Shown piece by piece: positions 8,543 to 18,554 of a DNA stretch of 64,000 bases (the first letter of the stretch is position 1; every line of letters starts with the position of its first letter). The stretch spans positions 8,928,001-8,992,000 of the forward strand of contig NZ_JAUSZM010000003.1 of NCBI RefSeq assembly GCF_030817655.1. Direction: 5' to 3'. A program made the translations under genes and the position numbers. The notes below the pieces were generated by a model. That model was given only the letters and a program-made list of their open reading frames with translations. It did no database searches and was not told the DNA's origin. The DNA is from Streptomyces sp. V4I2. Lineage in GTDB: Bacteria > Actinomycetota > Actinomycetes > Streptomycetales > Streptomycetaceae.

Positions 8543-9616
8543 GTGCCCACTGTGCCCCCGGCCTCGACGGCCGCTCGGAGGACCGCGGTGGACGTGACCG
8601 CGCTCCTGGAGCGCGGCCGGACCCTTGCCACACCGGTACTGCGGGCGGCCGTCGACCGCCTGGCATCTCCCATGGACACGGTCGCCGCCTACCACTTCGG
8701 CTGGATCGACGCCGAGGGCAACCCGGCGGACGGCGACGGCGGCAAGGCCGTACGCCCCGCCCTCGCGGTGCTCTCCGCGGAGGTCACCGGTGCCGCGCCC
8801 GAGGCCGGGATCCCCGGCGCCGTCGCCGTCGAGCTGGTCCACAACTTCTCGCTGCTGCACGACGACCTGATGGACGGCGACGAACAGCGCCGCCACCGCG
8901 ACACCGTCTGGAAGGTGCACGGACCGGCCCAGGCCATCCTGGTCGGCGACGCCCTGTTCGCCCTGGCCAACGAGGTCCTGCTGGAGCTCGGCACGGTCGA
9001 GGCGGGCCGCGCCACCCGCCGTCTGACCACTGCCACCCGCGCCCTGATCGACGGTCAGGCGCAGGACATCTCCTACGAGCACCGCGACCGCGTCAGCGTC
9101 GAGGAGTGCCTGGAGATGGAGGGCAACAAGACCGGCGCCCTGCTGGCCTGCGCCAGCTCCATCGGCGCGGTGCTCGGCGGCGCGGACGACCGCACCGCCG
9201 ACACCCTGGAGAAGTACGGCTACCACCTGGGCCTCGCCTTCCAGGCCGTCGACGACCTGCTCGGCATCTGGGGCGACCCGGTCGCCACCGGTAAGCAGAC
9301 CTGGAGCGACCTGCGCCAGCGCAAGAAGTCCCTGCCGGTCGTGGCAGCGCTCGCGGCGAGCGGTGCCGCGTCCGAGCGGCTCGGCGAGCTCCTCGCCGCC
9401 GACGCCAAGAGCAGCGATTTCGAGAACTTCTCGGAGGAGGAGTTCGCGGCCCGTGCCGCCCTCATCGAGAAGGCGGGCGGCCGCGAATGGACCGCCGAGG
9501 AAGCACGACGTCAGCACACCATCGCCATCGAAGCCCTCGATGCCGTCGACATGCCCGACCGGGTGCGGGCGCAGTTCACGGCACTCGCCGACTTCGTCGT
9601 CGTACGAAAGAGATGA
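8543..9616 (+). CDS. Polyprenyl diphosphate synthase of the hopanoid operon
   Basis: 357 codons if read from the GTG at 8543, which has an AGGAG site 5 nt upstream. A second GTG at 8477, overlapping the hpnE stop with AGGAGG 4 nt before it, would add 22 residues. The first Asp-rich motif DDLMD begins at residue 107 and the second, DDLLG, at 237, as in E-type prenyl synthases. No two-residue insertion is present in the first motif. It probably supplies farnesyl diphosphate to HpnD, but longer products cannot be excluded from sequence. Confidence 0.88.
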   Translation: MPTVPPASTAARRTAVDVTALLERGRTLATPVLRAAVDRLASPMDTVAAYHFGWIDAEGNPADGDGGKAVRPALAVLSAEVTGAAPEAGIPGAVAVELVHNFSLLHDDLMDGDEQRRHRDTVWKVHGPAQAILVGDALFALANEVLLELGTVEAGRATRRLTTATRALIDGQAQDISYEHRDRVSVEECLEMEGNKTGALLACASSIGAVLGGADDRTADTLEKYGYHLGLAFQAVDDLLGIWGDPVATGKQTWSDLRQRKKSLPVVAALAASGAASERLGELLAADAKSSDFENFSEEEFAARAALIEKAGGREWTAEEARRQHTIAIEALDAVDMPDRVRAQFTALADFVVVRKR

Positions 9617-9735
9617 TCATTATCGGTCGAATAGCCCTCGCGTAGTCGCCGGCCGGTGTTGCGAGGAAGAAACGCACCGGCCGACGGCGGACCCACAGCA
9701 GACGCACCGTATGCACACTGCACGAAGGGGAAGCC

Positions 9736-11727
9736 ATGACAGCGACGACCGACGGAAGCACCGGGGCCGTGCCGCCCCGCGCTGCCGCGGCCAGCGAAAC
9801 CGACATCAACACCCCCGTGGCGGCCGGGGTGCACGACGCCGCCGTACGCGCCGTCCAGCGCGCCACCGACTTCCTGCTGGCCAGGCAGGACGCCGAAGGC
9901 TGGTGGAAGGGCGATCTCGAGACCAACGTCACGATGGACGCCGAGGATCTGCTGCTGCGTCAGTTCCTGGGCATCCGCGACGAGGCCACCACCCACGCCG
10001 CCGCCCTGTTCATCCGCGGCGAGCAGCGCGAGGACGGCGCCTGGGCCTCCTTCTACGGCGGACCCGGCGAACTCTCCACCACCATCGAGGCGTACGTCGC
10101 CCTCCGTCTGGCTGGTGACGCGCCGGAGGCGCCGCACATGGCGAAGGCGTCCGCCTGGGTCCGTGAGCGGGGCGGCATCGCCGCCTCCCGCGTGTTCACC
10201 CGGATCTGGCTGGCCCTGTTCGGCTGGTGGAAGTGGGAGGACCTGCCCGAACTCCCGCCGGAACTGCTCTACTTCCCCAAGTGGTTCCCGCTCAACATCT
10301 ACAACTTCGGGTGCTGGGCGCGGCAGACCATCGTGCCGCTCACCGTCGTCTCGGCGAAGCGTCCGGTGCGTCCGGCGCCGTTCGCGCTCGACGAGCTGCA
10401 CACCGACGCCGCCAACCCGAACCCGCCCAAGCCCCTGGCTCCGCCGACGAGTTGGGACGGTCTCTTCCAGCGGCTCGACAAGGTCGTGCGCGGCTACCGC
10501 ACGGTCGCGGTGCGCAGACTCCGCAAGGCCGCGATGAACACGGCCGCGCGCTGGATCGTCGAACGGCAGGAGAACGACGGCTGCTGGGGCGGGATCCAGC
10601 CGCCGGCCGTGTACTCGGTCATCGCCCTGCACCTGCTGGGCTACGACCTCCAGCATCCCGTGATGCGCGCCGGACTCGAGTCGCTGGACCGCTACGCGGT
10701 GTGGCGCGAGGACGGGGCCCGGATGATCGAGGCCTGCCAGTCGCCGGTGTGGGACACCTGCCTGGCGACCATCGCGCTCGCTGACGCAGGCCTTCCCGCC
10801 GACCACCCGCAGCTCGTCAAGGCGGCGGACTGGATGCTCGGCGAGGAGATCGTCCGGCCGGGCGACTGGGCGGTCAAGCGGCCCGGACTGCCCCCGGGCG
10901 GCTGGGCGTTCGAGTTCCACAACGACAACTACCCCGACATCGACGACACCGCCGAGGTGGTCCTCGCGCTGCGCCGCGTCAGGCACCACGACCCGGAGCG
11001 GCTGGAGCGGGCGATCGGGCGCGGGGTGCGCTGGAACCTCGGGATGCAGTCGAAGAACGGCGGGTGGGGCGCCTTCGACGTCGACAACACCAGCCCGTTC
11101 CCCAACCGGCTGCCGTTCTGCGACTTCGGTGAAGTCATCGACCCGCCGTCGGCGGACGTCACCGCGCACGTCGTCGAGATGCTGGCCGTCGAGGGCCTCT
11201 CGCACGACCCGCGCACCCGGCGCGGCATCGAGTGGCTGCTCGCCGAACAGGAGGCGGACGGCTCGTGGTTCGGTCGCTGGGGCGTCAACTACATCTACGG
11301 CACCGGGTCCGTCGTACCCGCCCTGACCGCCGCCGGGATCCCCGCCTCGCACCCGTCGATCCGCCGCGCGGTGAGCTGGCTGGAGTCGGTGCAGAACGAC
11401 GACGGCGGCTGGGGCGAGGACCTGCGTTCCTACAAGTATGTCAAGGAATGGAGCGGCCGGGGTGCCTCCACCGCCTCGCAGACCGCGTGGGCGCTGATGG
11501 CGCTGCTGGCCGCCGGGGAGCGGGACTCCAAGGCGGTCGAGCGTGGTATCGAGTGGCTCGCGAGCACCCAGCGCGAGGACGGCTCCTGGGACGAGCCCTA
11601 CTTCACCGGCACCGGCTTCCCCTGGGACTTCTCCATCAACTACCACCTCTACCGGCAGGTGTTCCCGCTCACCGCACTCGGCCGGTACGTCCACGGAGAG
11701 CCCTTCTCCGGGGTCAAGGAGGGCTGA
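9736..11727 (+). CDS. shc: Squalene-hopene cyclase
   Basis: 663 codons, the usual length, from an ATG with a GAAGGGGAA site. The catalytic DxDD motif that protonates squalene is D401-I-D-D404 (PDIDDTAE). Several QW-type repeats (QNDDGGWGED, QREDGSWDE, QENDGCWGG) mark the double alpha-barrel. It is a monotopic membrane enzyme converting squalene to hopene and hopanol. The 119-nt gap before it is the largest inside the operon and could hold an internal promoter. Confidence 0.97.
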   Translation: MTATTDGSTGAVPPRAAAASETDINTPVAAGVHDAAVRAVQRATDFLLARQDAEGWWKGDLETNVTMDAEDLLLRQFLGIRDEATTHAAALFIRGEQREDGAWASFYGGPGELSTTIEAYVALRLAGDAPEAPHMAKASAWVRERGGIAASRVFTRIWLALFGWWKWEDLPELPPELLYFPKWFPLNIYNFGCWARQTIVPLTVVSAKRPVRPAPFALDELHTDAANPNPPKPLAPPTSWDGLFQRLDKVVRGYRTVAVRRLRKAAMNTAARWIVERQENDGCWGGIQPPAVYSVIALHLLGYDLQHPVMRAGLESLDRYAVWREDGARMIEACQSPVWDTCLATIALADAGLPADHPQLVKAADWMLGEEIVRPGDWAVKRPGLPPGGWAFEFHNDNYPDIDDTAEVVLALRRVRHHDPERLERAIGRGVRWNLGMQSKNGGWGAFDVDNTSPFPNRLPFCDFGEVIDPPSADVTAHVVEMLAVEGLSHDPRTRRGIEWLLAEQEADGSWFGRWGVNYIYGTGSVVPALTAAGIPASHPSIRRAVSWLESVQNDDGGWGEDLRSYKYVKEWSGRGASTASQTAWALMALLAAGERDSKAVERGIEWLASTQREDGSWDEPYFTGTGFPWDFSINYHLYRQVFPLTALGRYVHGEPFSGVKEG

Positions 11728-12368
11728 TGAGTCCCCAGCCCGCCCCGGCCCCGCTGCTCATCGCCTGCGCGCTCGGCATCGAGCACCTCGCGCTGCGCAG
11801 CGGCGACCGCGGCGGCACCGACGGGCCGGTCACGGTCCTGCGCACGGGGATGGGCCCGGCCGCGGCCGAGCGCTCCGTCACCCGGGTGCTGGCCGACCCG
11901 GCGCTCGGTGAGGCCGCCGTACTGGCCACGGGCTTCTGCGCGGGGCTGGCCCCCGGCATGCACCCCGGCGACCTGGTCGTCGCCGAGGAGACCCGGGATC
12001 CGCGCGGCACCGTGCGGTGCGTCGGGACCGACCGGCTCGTCAAGGAGCTGATCCGGACCCTGCCCGGGCGCACCGTCCACACCGGGCCCCTCACCGGCTC
12101 CGATCACGTGGTACGTGGTCACGAACGGTCGGATCTGCTCGCGACCGGCGCGATCGCGGTCGACATGGAGTCCGCGGCCACACTTCTGAGCGCCGTGCGC
12201 GTGGGCGAACGCCCCGTTGCGGCCGTCCGGGTGGTCGTGGACGCTCCAGAACATGAACTCGTCCGGATCGGCACGGTGCGCGGTGGAATATCAGCCTTCC
12301 GCGTCCTTCGTTCCGTCCTTCCTGCTTTCTACGAATGGCACCGTTCCTTGCTGCTCCCCAGGAGGTGA
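11727..12368 (+). CDS. hpnG: HpnG-like hopanoid phosphorylase/nucleosidase
   Basis: 213 codons, sharing one base with the shc stop. It belongs to the purine nucleoside phosphorylase/nucleosidase family, with an N-terminal LLIACALGIE, the TGFCAGLAPGMHPGDLVVA segment and the conserved VDMESAA motif that binds ribose. In hopanoid synthesis, HpnG removes adenine from adenosylhopane, giving ribosylhopane. Its placement directly before hpnH supports this, although the biochemical order is HpnH then HpnG. Confidence 0.87.
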   Translation: MSPQPAPAPLLIACALGIEHLALRSGDRGGTDGPVTVLRTGMGPAAAERSVTRVLADPALGEAAVLATGFCAGLAPGMHPGDLVVAEETRDPRGTVRCVGTDRLVKELIRTLPGRTVHTGPLTGSDHVVRGHERSDLLATGAIAVDMESAATLLSAVRVGERPVAAVRVVVDAPEHELVRIGTVRGGISAFRVLRSVLPAFYEWHRSLLLPRR

Positions 12369-12373
12369 GCCAG

Positions 12374-13396
12374 ATGGCCATGCCGCTGCGTCAGTCCATC
12401 AAGGTCGCTACATACTTGGCCGAACAGAAGCTCCGCAAGCGGGAGAAGTTCCCGCTCATCGTGGAGTTGGAGCCCCTCTTCGCGTGCAACCTCGCATGCG
12501 AGGGCTGCGGCAAGATCCAGCACCCGGCGGGGGTGCTCAAGCAGCGCATGCCGGTGGCCCAGGCCGTCGGGGCGGTGCTGGAGTCCGGTGCGCCGATGGT
12601 GTCCATCGCCGGCGGTGAGCCGCTGATGCATCCTCAGATCGACGAGATCGTGCGGCAGTTGGTGGCGAAGAAGAAGTACGTCTTCCTCTGCACCAACGCC
12701 ATGCTGCTGCGCAAGAAGATGGACAAGTTCAAGCCCTCTCCCTACTTCGCCTTCGCCGTGCACATCGACGGGCTGCGGGAGCGGCACGACGAGTCGGTGG
12801 CGAAGGAGGGTGTGTTCGACGAGGCCGTGGAGGCGATCAAGGAGGCGAAGAAGCGCGGCTTCCGGGTCACCACCAACTCGACCTTCTTCAACACGGACAC
12901 CCCGCAGACCATCATCGAGGTGCTCAACTTCCTCAACGACGACCTGCACGTCGACGAGATGATGATCTCGCCCGCCTACGCCTACGAGAAGGCACCCGAC
13001 CAGGAGCACTTCCTGGGCGTGGAGCAGACCCGCGAGCTCTTCAAGAAGGCCTTCGCGGGCGGCAACCGGCGCCGCTGGCGGCTCAACCACTCCCCGCTCT
13101 TCCTGGACTTCCTGGAGGGCAAGGTCGACTTCCCGTGCACGGCCTGGGCGATCCCGAACTACTCGCTCTTCGGCTGGCAGCGCCCCTGCTACCTGATGAG
13201 CGACGGGTACGTCCCGACGTACCGCGAACTCATCGAGGAGACCGACTGGGACAAGTACGGCCGCGGCAAGGACCCGCGCTGCGCCAACTGCATGGCGCAC
13301 TGCGGCTACGAGCCCACCGCCGTCCTCGCCACCATGGGTTCCCTCAAGGAGTCGCTGCGCGCCATGCGCGAGACGGTCTCCGGAAACCGGGAGTGA
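12374..13396 (+). CDS. hpnH: Adenosylhopane synthase HpnH (radical SAM)
   Basis: 340 codons from an ATG with GGAGG 8 nt upstream. The radical SAM cluster CxxxCxxC is C38-C42-C45, followed by the GGEP motif (SIAGGEPLMH). A C-terminal cysteine set (CANCMAHCGYEP) is typical of HpnH. It joins the adenosyl radical to hopene to form adenosylhopane. It sits 5 nt after hpnG and 4 nt before ispG. Confidence 0.95.
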   Translation: MAMPLRQSIKVATYLAEQKLRKREKFPLIVELEPLFACNLACEGCGKIQHPAGVLKQRMPVAQAVGAVLESGAPMVSIAGGEPLMHPQIDEIVRQLVAKKKYVFLCTNAMLLRKKMDKFKPSPYFAFAVHIDGLRERHDESVAKEGVFDEAVEAIKEAKKRGFRVTTNSTFFNTDTPQTIIEVLNFLNDDLHVDEMMISPAYAYEKAPDQEHFLGVEQTRELFKKAFAGGNRRRWRLNHSPLFLDFLEGKVDFPCTAWAIPNYSLFGWQRPCYLMSDGYVPTYRELIEETDWDKYGRGKDPRCANCMAHCGYEPTAVLATMGSLKESLRAMRETVSGNRE

Positions 13397-13400
13397 CGTC

Positions 13401-14558
13401 ATGACCGCCGTGTCCTTGGGCGTCCCCGAGGTACCGGTCCGGCCGATCGCCGAGCGGCGCGTGTCGCGGCGGATCCAGGTCGGGCCGGTGGCGGTCGGGG
13501 GCGGGGCCCCGGTGTCGGTGCAGTCGATGACGACGACCCGTACGTCCGACATCGGCGCCACCCTCCAGCAGATCGCCGAACTCACCGCGTCCGGCTGCCA
13601 GATCGTCCGCGTCGCCTGCCCCACGCAGGACGACGCGGACGCCCTCGCGACCATCGCGCGCAAGTCGCAGATCCCGGTGATCGCGGACATCCACTTCCAG
13701 CCGAAGTACGTGTTCGCCGCGATCGAGGCCGGCTGTGCGGCCGTGCGCGTCAATCCCGGCAACATCAAGCAGTTCGACGACAAGGTGAAGGAGATCGCGC
13801 GGGCCGCCAAGGATCACGGCACGCCGATCCGGATCGGGGTCAACGCGGGTTCGCTGGACCGGCGGCTGCTGCAGAAGTACGGCAAGGCCACGCCCGAGGC
13901 GCTGGTGGAGTCGGCTCTGTGGGAGGCGTCCCTCTTCGAGGAGCACGGCTTCCGCGACATCAAGATCTCGGTGAAGCACAACGACCCCGTGGTGATGGTC
14001 AACGCCTACACGCTGCTCGCCGAGAGTTGCGACTACCCGCTGCACCTCGGCGTCACCGAGGCCGGGCCCGCCTTCCAGGGGACGATCAAGTCGGCCGTGG
14101 CCTTCGGGGCGTTGTTGTCACGAGGCATCGGCGACACCATCCGGGTGTCGCTGAGCGCCGCGCCCGCCGAGGAGGTCAAGGTCGGCATCCAGATCCTGGA
14201 GTCGCTGAACCTCAGGCAGCGCCGGCTGGAGATCGTGTCGTGCCCGTCCTGCGGGCGCGCCCAGGTCGACGTCTACAAGCTGGCCGACGAGGTCACGGCG
14301 GGCCTGGAGGGCATGGAGGTGCCGCTCAGGGTCGCCGTCATGGGGTGCGTGGTGAACGGCCCGGGAGAGGCGCGCGAGGCGGATCTGGGCGTCGCCTCCG
14401 GGAACGGCAAGGGGCAGATCTTCGTGAAGGGCGAGGTCATCAAGACCGTCCCCGAGTCGAAGATCGTCGAGACCCTGATCGAAGAGGCGATGAAGATCGC
14501 CGAACAGATGGAGCAGGACGGCGTCGCCTCGGGGGAGCCGGCCGTCACCGTGAGCTGA
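13401..14558 (+). CDS. ispG: 4-hydroxy-3-methylbut-2-enyl-diphosphate synthase IspG
   Basis: 385 codons, the standard bacterial length. The N-terminal VGGGAPVSVQSMT and the 4Fe-4S site Cys residues in SCPSCGRA and GCVVNGPGEA are clear. It performs the penultimate MEP-pathway step, making HMBPP. Streptomyces normally carry a second ispG elsewhere, so this copy is probably dedicated to boosting isoprenoid flux for hopanoids. The paralogue is outside this window. Confidence 0.95.
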   Translation: MTAVSLGVPEVPVRPIAERRVSRRIQVGPVAVGGGAPVSVQSMTTTRTSDIGATLQQIAELTASGCQIVRVACPTQDDADALATIARKSQIPVIADIHFQPKYVFAAIEAGCAAVRVNPGNIKQFDDKVKEIARAAKDHGTPIRIGVNAGSLDRRLLQKYGKATPEALVESALWEASLFEEHGFRDIKISVKHNDPVVMVNAYTLLAESCDYPLHLGVTEAGPAFQGTIKSAVAFGALLSRGIGDTIRVSLSAAPAEEVKVGIQILESLNLRQRRLEIVSCPSCGRAQVDVYKLADEVTAGLEGMEVPLRVAVMGCVVNGPGEAREADLGVASGNGKGQIFVKGEVIKTVPESKIVETLIEEAMKIAEQMEQDGVASGEPAVTVS

Positions 14559-14585
14559 ACAGCACGGACCGATAGGGGGCCCGAC

Positions 14586-16505
14586 GTGACGATTCTGGAG
14601 AACATCCGGGGACCACGCGACCTGAAGGCGCTGTCCGAGGCGGAACTCGGCGAACTGTCCGAAGAAATACGGGAGTTCCTGGTGCATGCGGTGGCCAGGA
14701 CCGGCGGGCATCTCGGGCCCAATCTGGGGGTGGTGGAACTCTCCATCGCCCTCCACCGGGTCTTCGAGTCACCGGTCGACCGCATCCTGTGGGACACCGG
14801 TCACCAGAGCTACGTACACAAACTCCTGACCGGGCGTCAGGACTTCTCCAAACTGCGGGGCAAGGGCGGCCTGTCCGGCTACCCCTCGCGGGAGGAGTCC
14901 GAGCACGACGTCATCGAGAACAGCCACGCCTCCACCGCGCTCGGCTGGGCCGACGGGCTCGCCAAGGCCCGCCAGGTGCAGGGCGAGAAGGGCCATGTCG
15001 TCGCGGTGATCGGCGACGGGGCCCTGACCGGCGGCATGGCCTGGGAGGCGCTCAACAACATCGCGGCCGCCAAGGACCGGCCGCTGATCATCGTCGTCAA
15101 CGACAACGAACGGTCGTACTCGCCGACCATCGGAGGGCTCGCCAACCACCTCGCGACCCTGCGGACGACCGACAGCTACGAGAAGGTGCTGGCCTGGGGG
15201 AAGGACGTACTGCTGCGGACGCCCGTGGTCGGCAACACGATCTACGAGTCCCTGCACGGCGCGAAGAAGGGCTTCAAGGACGCCTTCGCACCGCAGGGCA
15301 TGTTCGAGGACCTGGGGCTGAAGTACGTCGGTCCGATCGACGGACATGACATCGGGGCCGTCGAGTCCGCGCTCAGGCGTGCGAAACGCTTCCACGGGCC
15401 TGTGCTGATCCACTGCCTGACCGAGAAGGGGCGCGGCTACGAACCCGCCATCGCCCACGAGGAGGACCACTTCCACACGGTCGGCGTGATGGACCCGCTC
15501 ACCTGCGAGCCGCTCGCCCCCTCCAACGGGCCTTCCTGGACCTCGGTGTTCGGCGACGAGATCGTGCGGATCGGCGAGGAGCGCGACGACGTCGTGGCGA
15601 TCACCGCGGCCATGCTGCACCCGGTGGGGCTCGCCAAGTTCGCGGCCCGCTTCCCGGACCGGGTGTGGGACGTCGGCATCGCCGAGCAGCACGCCGCCGT
15701 GTCCGCGGCCGGCCTTGCGACGGGCGGGCTGCATCCCGTCGTTGCCGTCTACGCGACGTTCCTGAACCGCGCCTTCGACCAGCTCCTGATGGATGTCGCC
15801 CTGCACCGCTGCGGCGTCACCTTCGTGCTGGACCGGGCCGGCGTCACCGGTGTCGACGGGGCCTCCCACAACGGCATGTGGGACATGTCGATCCTCCAGG
15901 TCGTCCCCGGCCTCAGGATCGCCGCGCCGCGCGACGCCGACCAGTTGCGGGCGCAGCTCAGGGAGGCGGTCACGGTGGACGACGCGCCGACGCTGGTGCG
16001 CTTCCCGAAGGAGTCGGTGGGTCCGTCCGTCCCGGCGATCGACCGGGTGGGGGGACTGGACGTCCTGCACCGCGGCTCGGACACCCCCGAGGTGCTCCTC
16101 GTGGCCGTCGGCGTGATGGCGCCCGTCTGCCTCCAGGCCGCCGAACTGCTGGAAGCCCGCGGCATCACCTGCACGGTGATCGACCCGCGGTGGGTCAAGC
16201 CCGTCGACCCCGCCCTCCCGGGCCTCGCCGCCGAGCACCGGCTGGTCGCCGTCGCCGAGGACAACAGCCGGGCCTCCGGGGTCGGCGCCGCGGTCGCGCT
16301 CGCCCTCGGGGACGCCGAAGTCGACGTCCCCGTACGGCGGTTCGGCATCCCGGAGCAGTTCCTCGCGCACGCCAAGCGCGGTGAGGTGCTCGCCGACATC
16401 GGTCTCACGCCCGTCGAGGTCGCCGGACGGATCAGCGCGAGCCTGGCTGTCAAGGAAGCGACCCTGGCCGTCCAGGAAGAGCTGTCCAAGGAGAAACAGG
16501 AATGA
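14586..16505 (+). CDS. dxs: 1-deoxy-D-xylulose-5-phosphate synthase
   Basis: 639 codons from a GTG with a GGGGG site upstream. Thiamine diphosphate binding is shown by GDGALTGGMAWEALNN, and the transketolase central domain by FDQLLMDVALHRCGVTFVLDRAGVTG. It is the first, flux-controlling MEP-pathway step. Adjacent ispG and dxs inside a hopanoid operon suggest that precursor supply is co-regulated with the product. It overlaps the next gene by 4 nt. Confidence 0.95.
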   Translation: MTILENIRGPRDLKALSEAELGELSEEIREFLVHAVARTGGHLGPNLGVVELSIALHRVFESPVDRILWDTGHQSYVHKLLTGRQDFSKLRGKGGLSGYPSREESEHDVIENSHASTALGWADGLAKARQVQGEKGHVVAVIGDGALTGGMAWEALNNIAAAKDRPLIIVVNDNERSYSPTIGGLANHLATLRTTDSYEKVLAWGKDVLLRTPVVGNTIYESLHGAKKGFKDAFAPQGMFEDLGLKYVGPIDGHDIGAVESALRRAKRFHGPVLIHCLTEKGRGYEPAIAHEEDHFHTVGVMDPLTCEPLAPSNGPSWTSVFGDEIVRIGEERDDVVAITAAMLHPVGLAKFAARFPDRVWDVGIAEQHAAVSAAGLATGGLHPVVAVYATFLNRAFDQLLMDVALHRCGVTFVLDRAGVTGVDGASHNGMWDMSILQVVPGLRIAAPRDADQLRAQLREAVTVDDAPTLVRFPKESVGPSVPAIDRVGGLDVLHRGSDTPEVLLVAVGVMAPVCLQAAELLEARGITCTVIDPRWVKPVDPALPGLAAEHRLVAVAEDNSRASGVGAAVALALGDAEVDVPVRRFGIPEQFLAHAKRGEVLADIGLTPVEVAGRISASLAVKEATLAVQEELSKEKQE

Positions 16506-17920
16506 CCACCGCCAAGCCCGCGTCGTCCTCCTCGCAGGCCGGGGAGTTCGACCTCGGCGCGCTGCTGGCCGAGCGCGGGGCCGAGCGCTATGAGCTGCAC
16601 ACCAGACACCTCAACCACCAGCTCCCGCGCATGCTGCACACCATCGGCTTCGACAAGGTCTACGAGCGTGCCGAGGGCCCGTACTTCTGGGACGCGGACG
16701 GCAACGAGTACCTCGACATGCTCGCCGGCTTCGGGGTGATGGGCCTGGGGCGCCACCACCCCGTCGTCCGCAAGGCGCTGCACGACGTCCTCGACGCCCA
16801 GCTCGCCGACCTCACCCGCTTCGACTGCCAGCCGCTGCCCGGGCTGCTGGCCGAGAAGCTGCTCGCGCACAGTCCGCACCTGGACCGGGTGTTCTTCGGC
16901 AACAGCGGCACCGAGGCCGTCGAGGGCGCGCTGAAGTTCGCCCGCTACGCCACCGGGAAGCCGCGGATCCTGTACTGCGACCACGCCTTCCACGGCCTGA
17001 CCACCGGGGCGTTGTCGGTCAACGGCGAGGACGGCTTCCGGGACGGCTTCGCCCCGCTGCTGCCCGACACTGCCCTGGCACTCGGCGATCTCGACGCCTT
17101 GGCAAGGGAGTTGAAGAAGGGCGACGTCGCCGCCCTCGTCGTCGAGCCCATCCAGGGCAAGGGCGTGCACGAGGCCCCGCCCGGATACCTGCGCGCCGCC
17201 CAGGAACTGCTGCACAAGCACAAGGCGCTGCTGATCCTGGACGAGGTGCAGACGGGCCTCGGCCGGACCGGCGACTTCTACGCCTACCAGCACGAGGACG
17301 GGGTCGAACCCGACCTTGTGTGTGTGGCCAAGGCGCTCTCCGGGGGCTATGTGCCGGTCGGCGCCACCCTCGGCAAGGACTGGATCTTCAAGAAGGTCTA
17401 CTCGTCCATGGACCGCGTGCTGGTCCACTCGGCGAGCTTCGGCTCCAACGCGCAGGCCATGGCGGCAGGCCTCGCCGTGCTCTCCGTCATGGAGAACGAG
17501 CAGGTCGTGGCGGGTGCCCGGGCGACCGGGGAACAGCTGAAGTCCCGGCTGACGGCACTGATCGACAAGTACGAGCTGCTCGCCGACGTCCGCGGCCGGG
17601 GCCTGATGATCGGCATCGAGTTCGGCAGGCCCAAGTCGCTGAAGCTGCGCAGCCGCTGGACCATGCTGCAGGCCGCGCGCAAAGGGCTCTTCGCACAGAT
17701 GGTGGTCGTCCCGCTGCTGCAACGCCACCGGATCCTCACCCAGGTGTCCGGCGATCACATGGAGGTGATCAAGCTGATCCCCCCGCTGGTCATCGGCGAA
17801 CGGGAGGTGGACCGCTTCGTCGACGCCTTCACGGACGTGATGGACGACGCGCACAGCGGCGGCGGTCTGATGTGGGACTTCGGCAAGACGCTGATCAAGC
17901 AGGCGGTCGCCAACCGATGA
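16502..17920 (+). CDS. hpnO: Class III aminotransferase, HpnO-like
   Basis: 472 codons, ATGA overlap with dxs. It is a PLP fold-type I class III aminotransferase. The ILDEVQTGLGRTG segment and Schiff-base lysine K277 in VAKALSGG are in place. In hopanoid clusters this enzyme (HpnO) aminates ribosylhopane to aminobacteriohopanetriol. Homologues are ornithine or acetylornithine aminotransferases, so the assignment depends on context. It is the last intact hopanoid gene. Confidence 0.85.
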   Translation: MTTAKPASSSSQAGEFDLGALLAERGAERYELHTRHLNHQLPRMLHTIGFDKVYERAEGPYFWDADGNEYLDMLAGFGVMGLGRHHPVVRKALHDVLDAQLADLTRFDCQPLPGLLAEKLLAHSPHLDRVFFGNSGTEAVEGALKFARYATGKPRILYCDHAFHGLTTGALSVNGEDGFRDGFAPLLPDTALALGDLDALARELKKGDVAALVVEPIQGKGVHEAPPGYLRAAQELLHKHKALLILDEVQTGLGRTGDFYAYQHEDGVEPDLVCVAKALSGGYVPVGATLGKDWIFKKVYSSMDRVLVHSASFGSNAQAMAAGLAVLSVMENEQVVAGARATGEQLKSRLTALIDKYELLADVRGRGLMIGIEFGRPKSLKLRSRWTMLQAARKGLFAQMVVVPLLQRHRILTQVSGDHMEVIKLIPPLVIGEREVDRFVDAFTDVMDDAHSGGGLMWDFGKTLIKQAVANR

Positions 17921-18061
17921 CGGTTTGAAGGGCGCCGTGCTTGCGGTGCGCGATTGTGTGGCAGCACCCAGTGACGGGGCGGTATGATCGGCCTCCTGTC
18001 GGGGGCGACAACCAAGTCCCCAACTGTCCGAGCAGGTCCTGCACTTGCTCCTGCGGCCGGA

Positions 18062-18554
18062 AGGGTCGTCGTCGGACGGGCATGACCGTCAAACTCCCCG
18101 GAGCGATCCAGGGGAGAGTCTCCCGGTTGCGTCCGGGAGAGAACTTCAAGGTACGACGGTCTCGGAACTGTGCAACGAGACCAACGTTGGCCGGGGCCGT
18201 CCGCGCCGACGACACGGAGCCGCTCGTGAGGGTCGCCCGTGTGGTTGGCACGGACGGCCCCCGGTCGCTTTGTGAAAGCTGCGCGTCCACGTGCCCCACG
18301 GCTCCCAGGGCGACATCGTGCGCGTGCACCCGGGCGAGGAGTGGCTGTACGTCATCGAGGGGCGGCTGCGGCTGCGCCTCGGGGACACCACGCACCTGCT
18401 CGCGGCGGGCGACAGCGCGCACTTCGACTCGCTGACCCCGCACCGCATCGTCGCCGAGGACCGCGGCGGCGTGGAGCTCCTGTTCGTCCACACCCTGCTG
18501 CAGAGCCCCACGGCCGCGCTGTGCCTGGGCCCCACCATCGGAGAGATGCCATGA
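18062..18554 (+). pseudogene. Broken cupin-domain (XRE-cupin type) regulator
   Basis: The frame starting GTG at 18291 encodes an intact cupin: HGSQGDIVRVHPGEEWLYVI, then RLRLRLGD and HFDSLTPHRIV. That is the C-terminal half of XRE-cupin regulators normally found after hpnO in Streptomyces. Upstream, KLRVH continues the cupin for five codons until a TGA at 18273. The matching earlier segment (DTEPLVRVARVVGTDGPRSL) is in another frame, so there is a frameshift near 18268-18275. No recognisable helix-turn-helix remains before it. An 87-residue cupin could still be expressed from 18291. Confidence 0.65.

Noticed and set aside
9511..11694. A 727-codon minus-strand frame opposite shc
   Set aside because: The plus strand encodes a complete cyclase with catalytic motifs; the antisense frame has no family resemblance.
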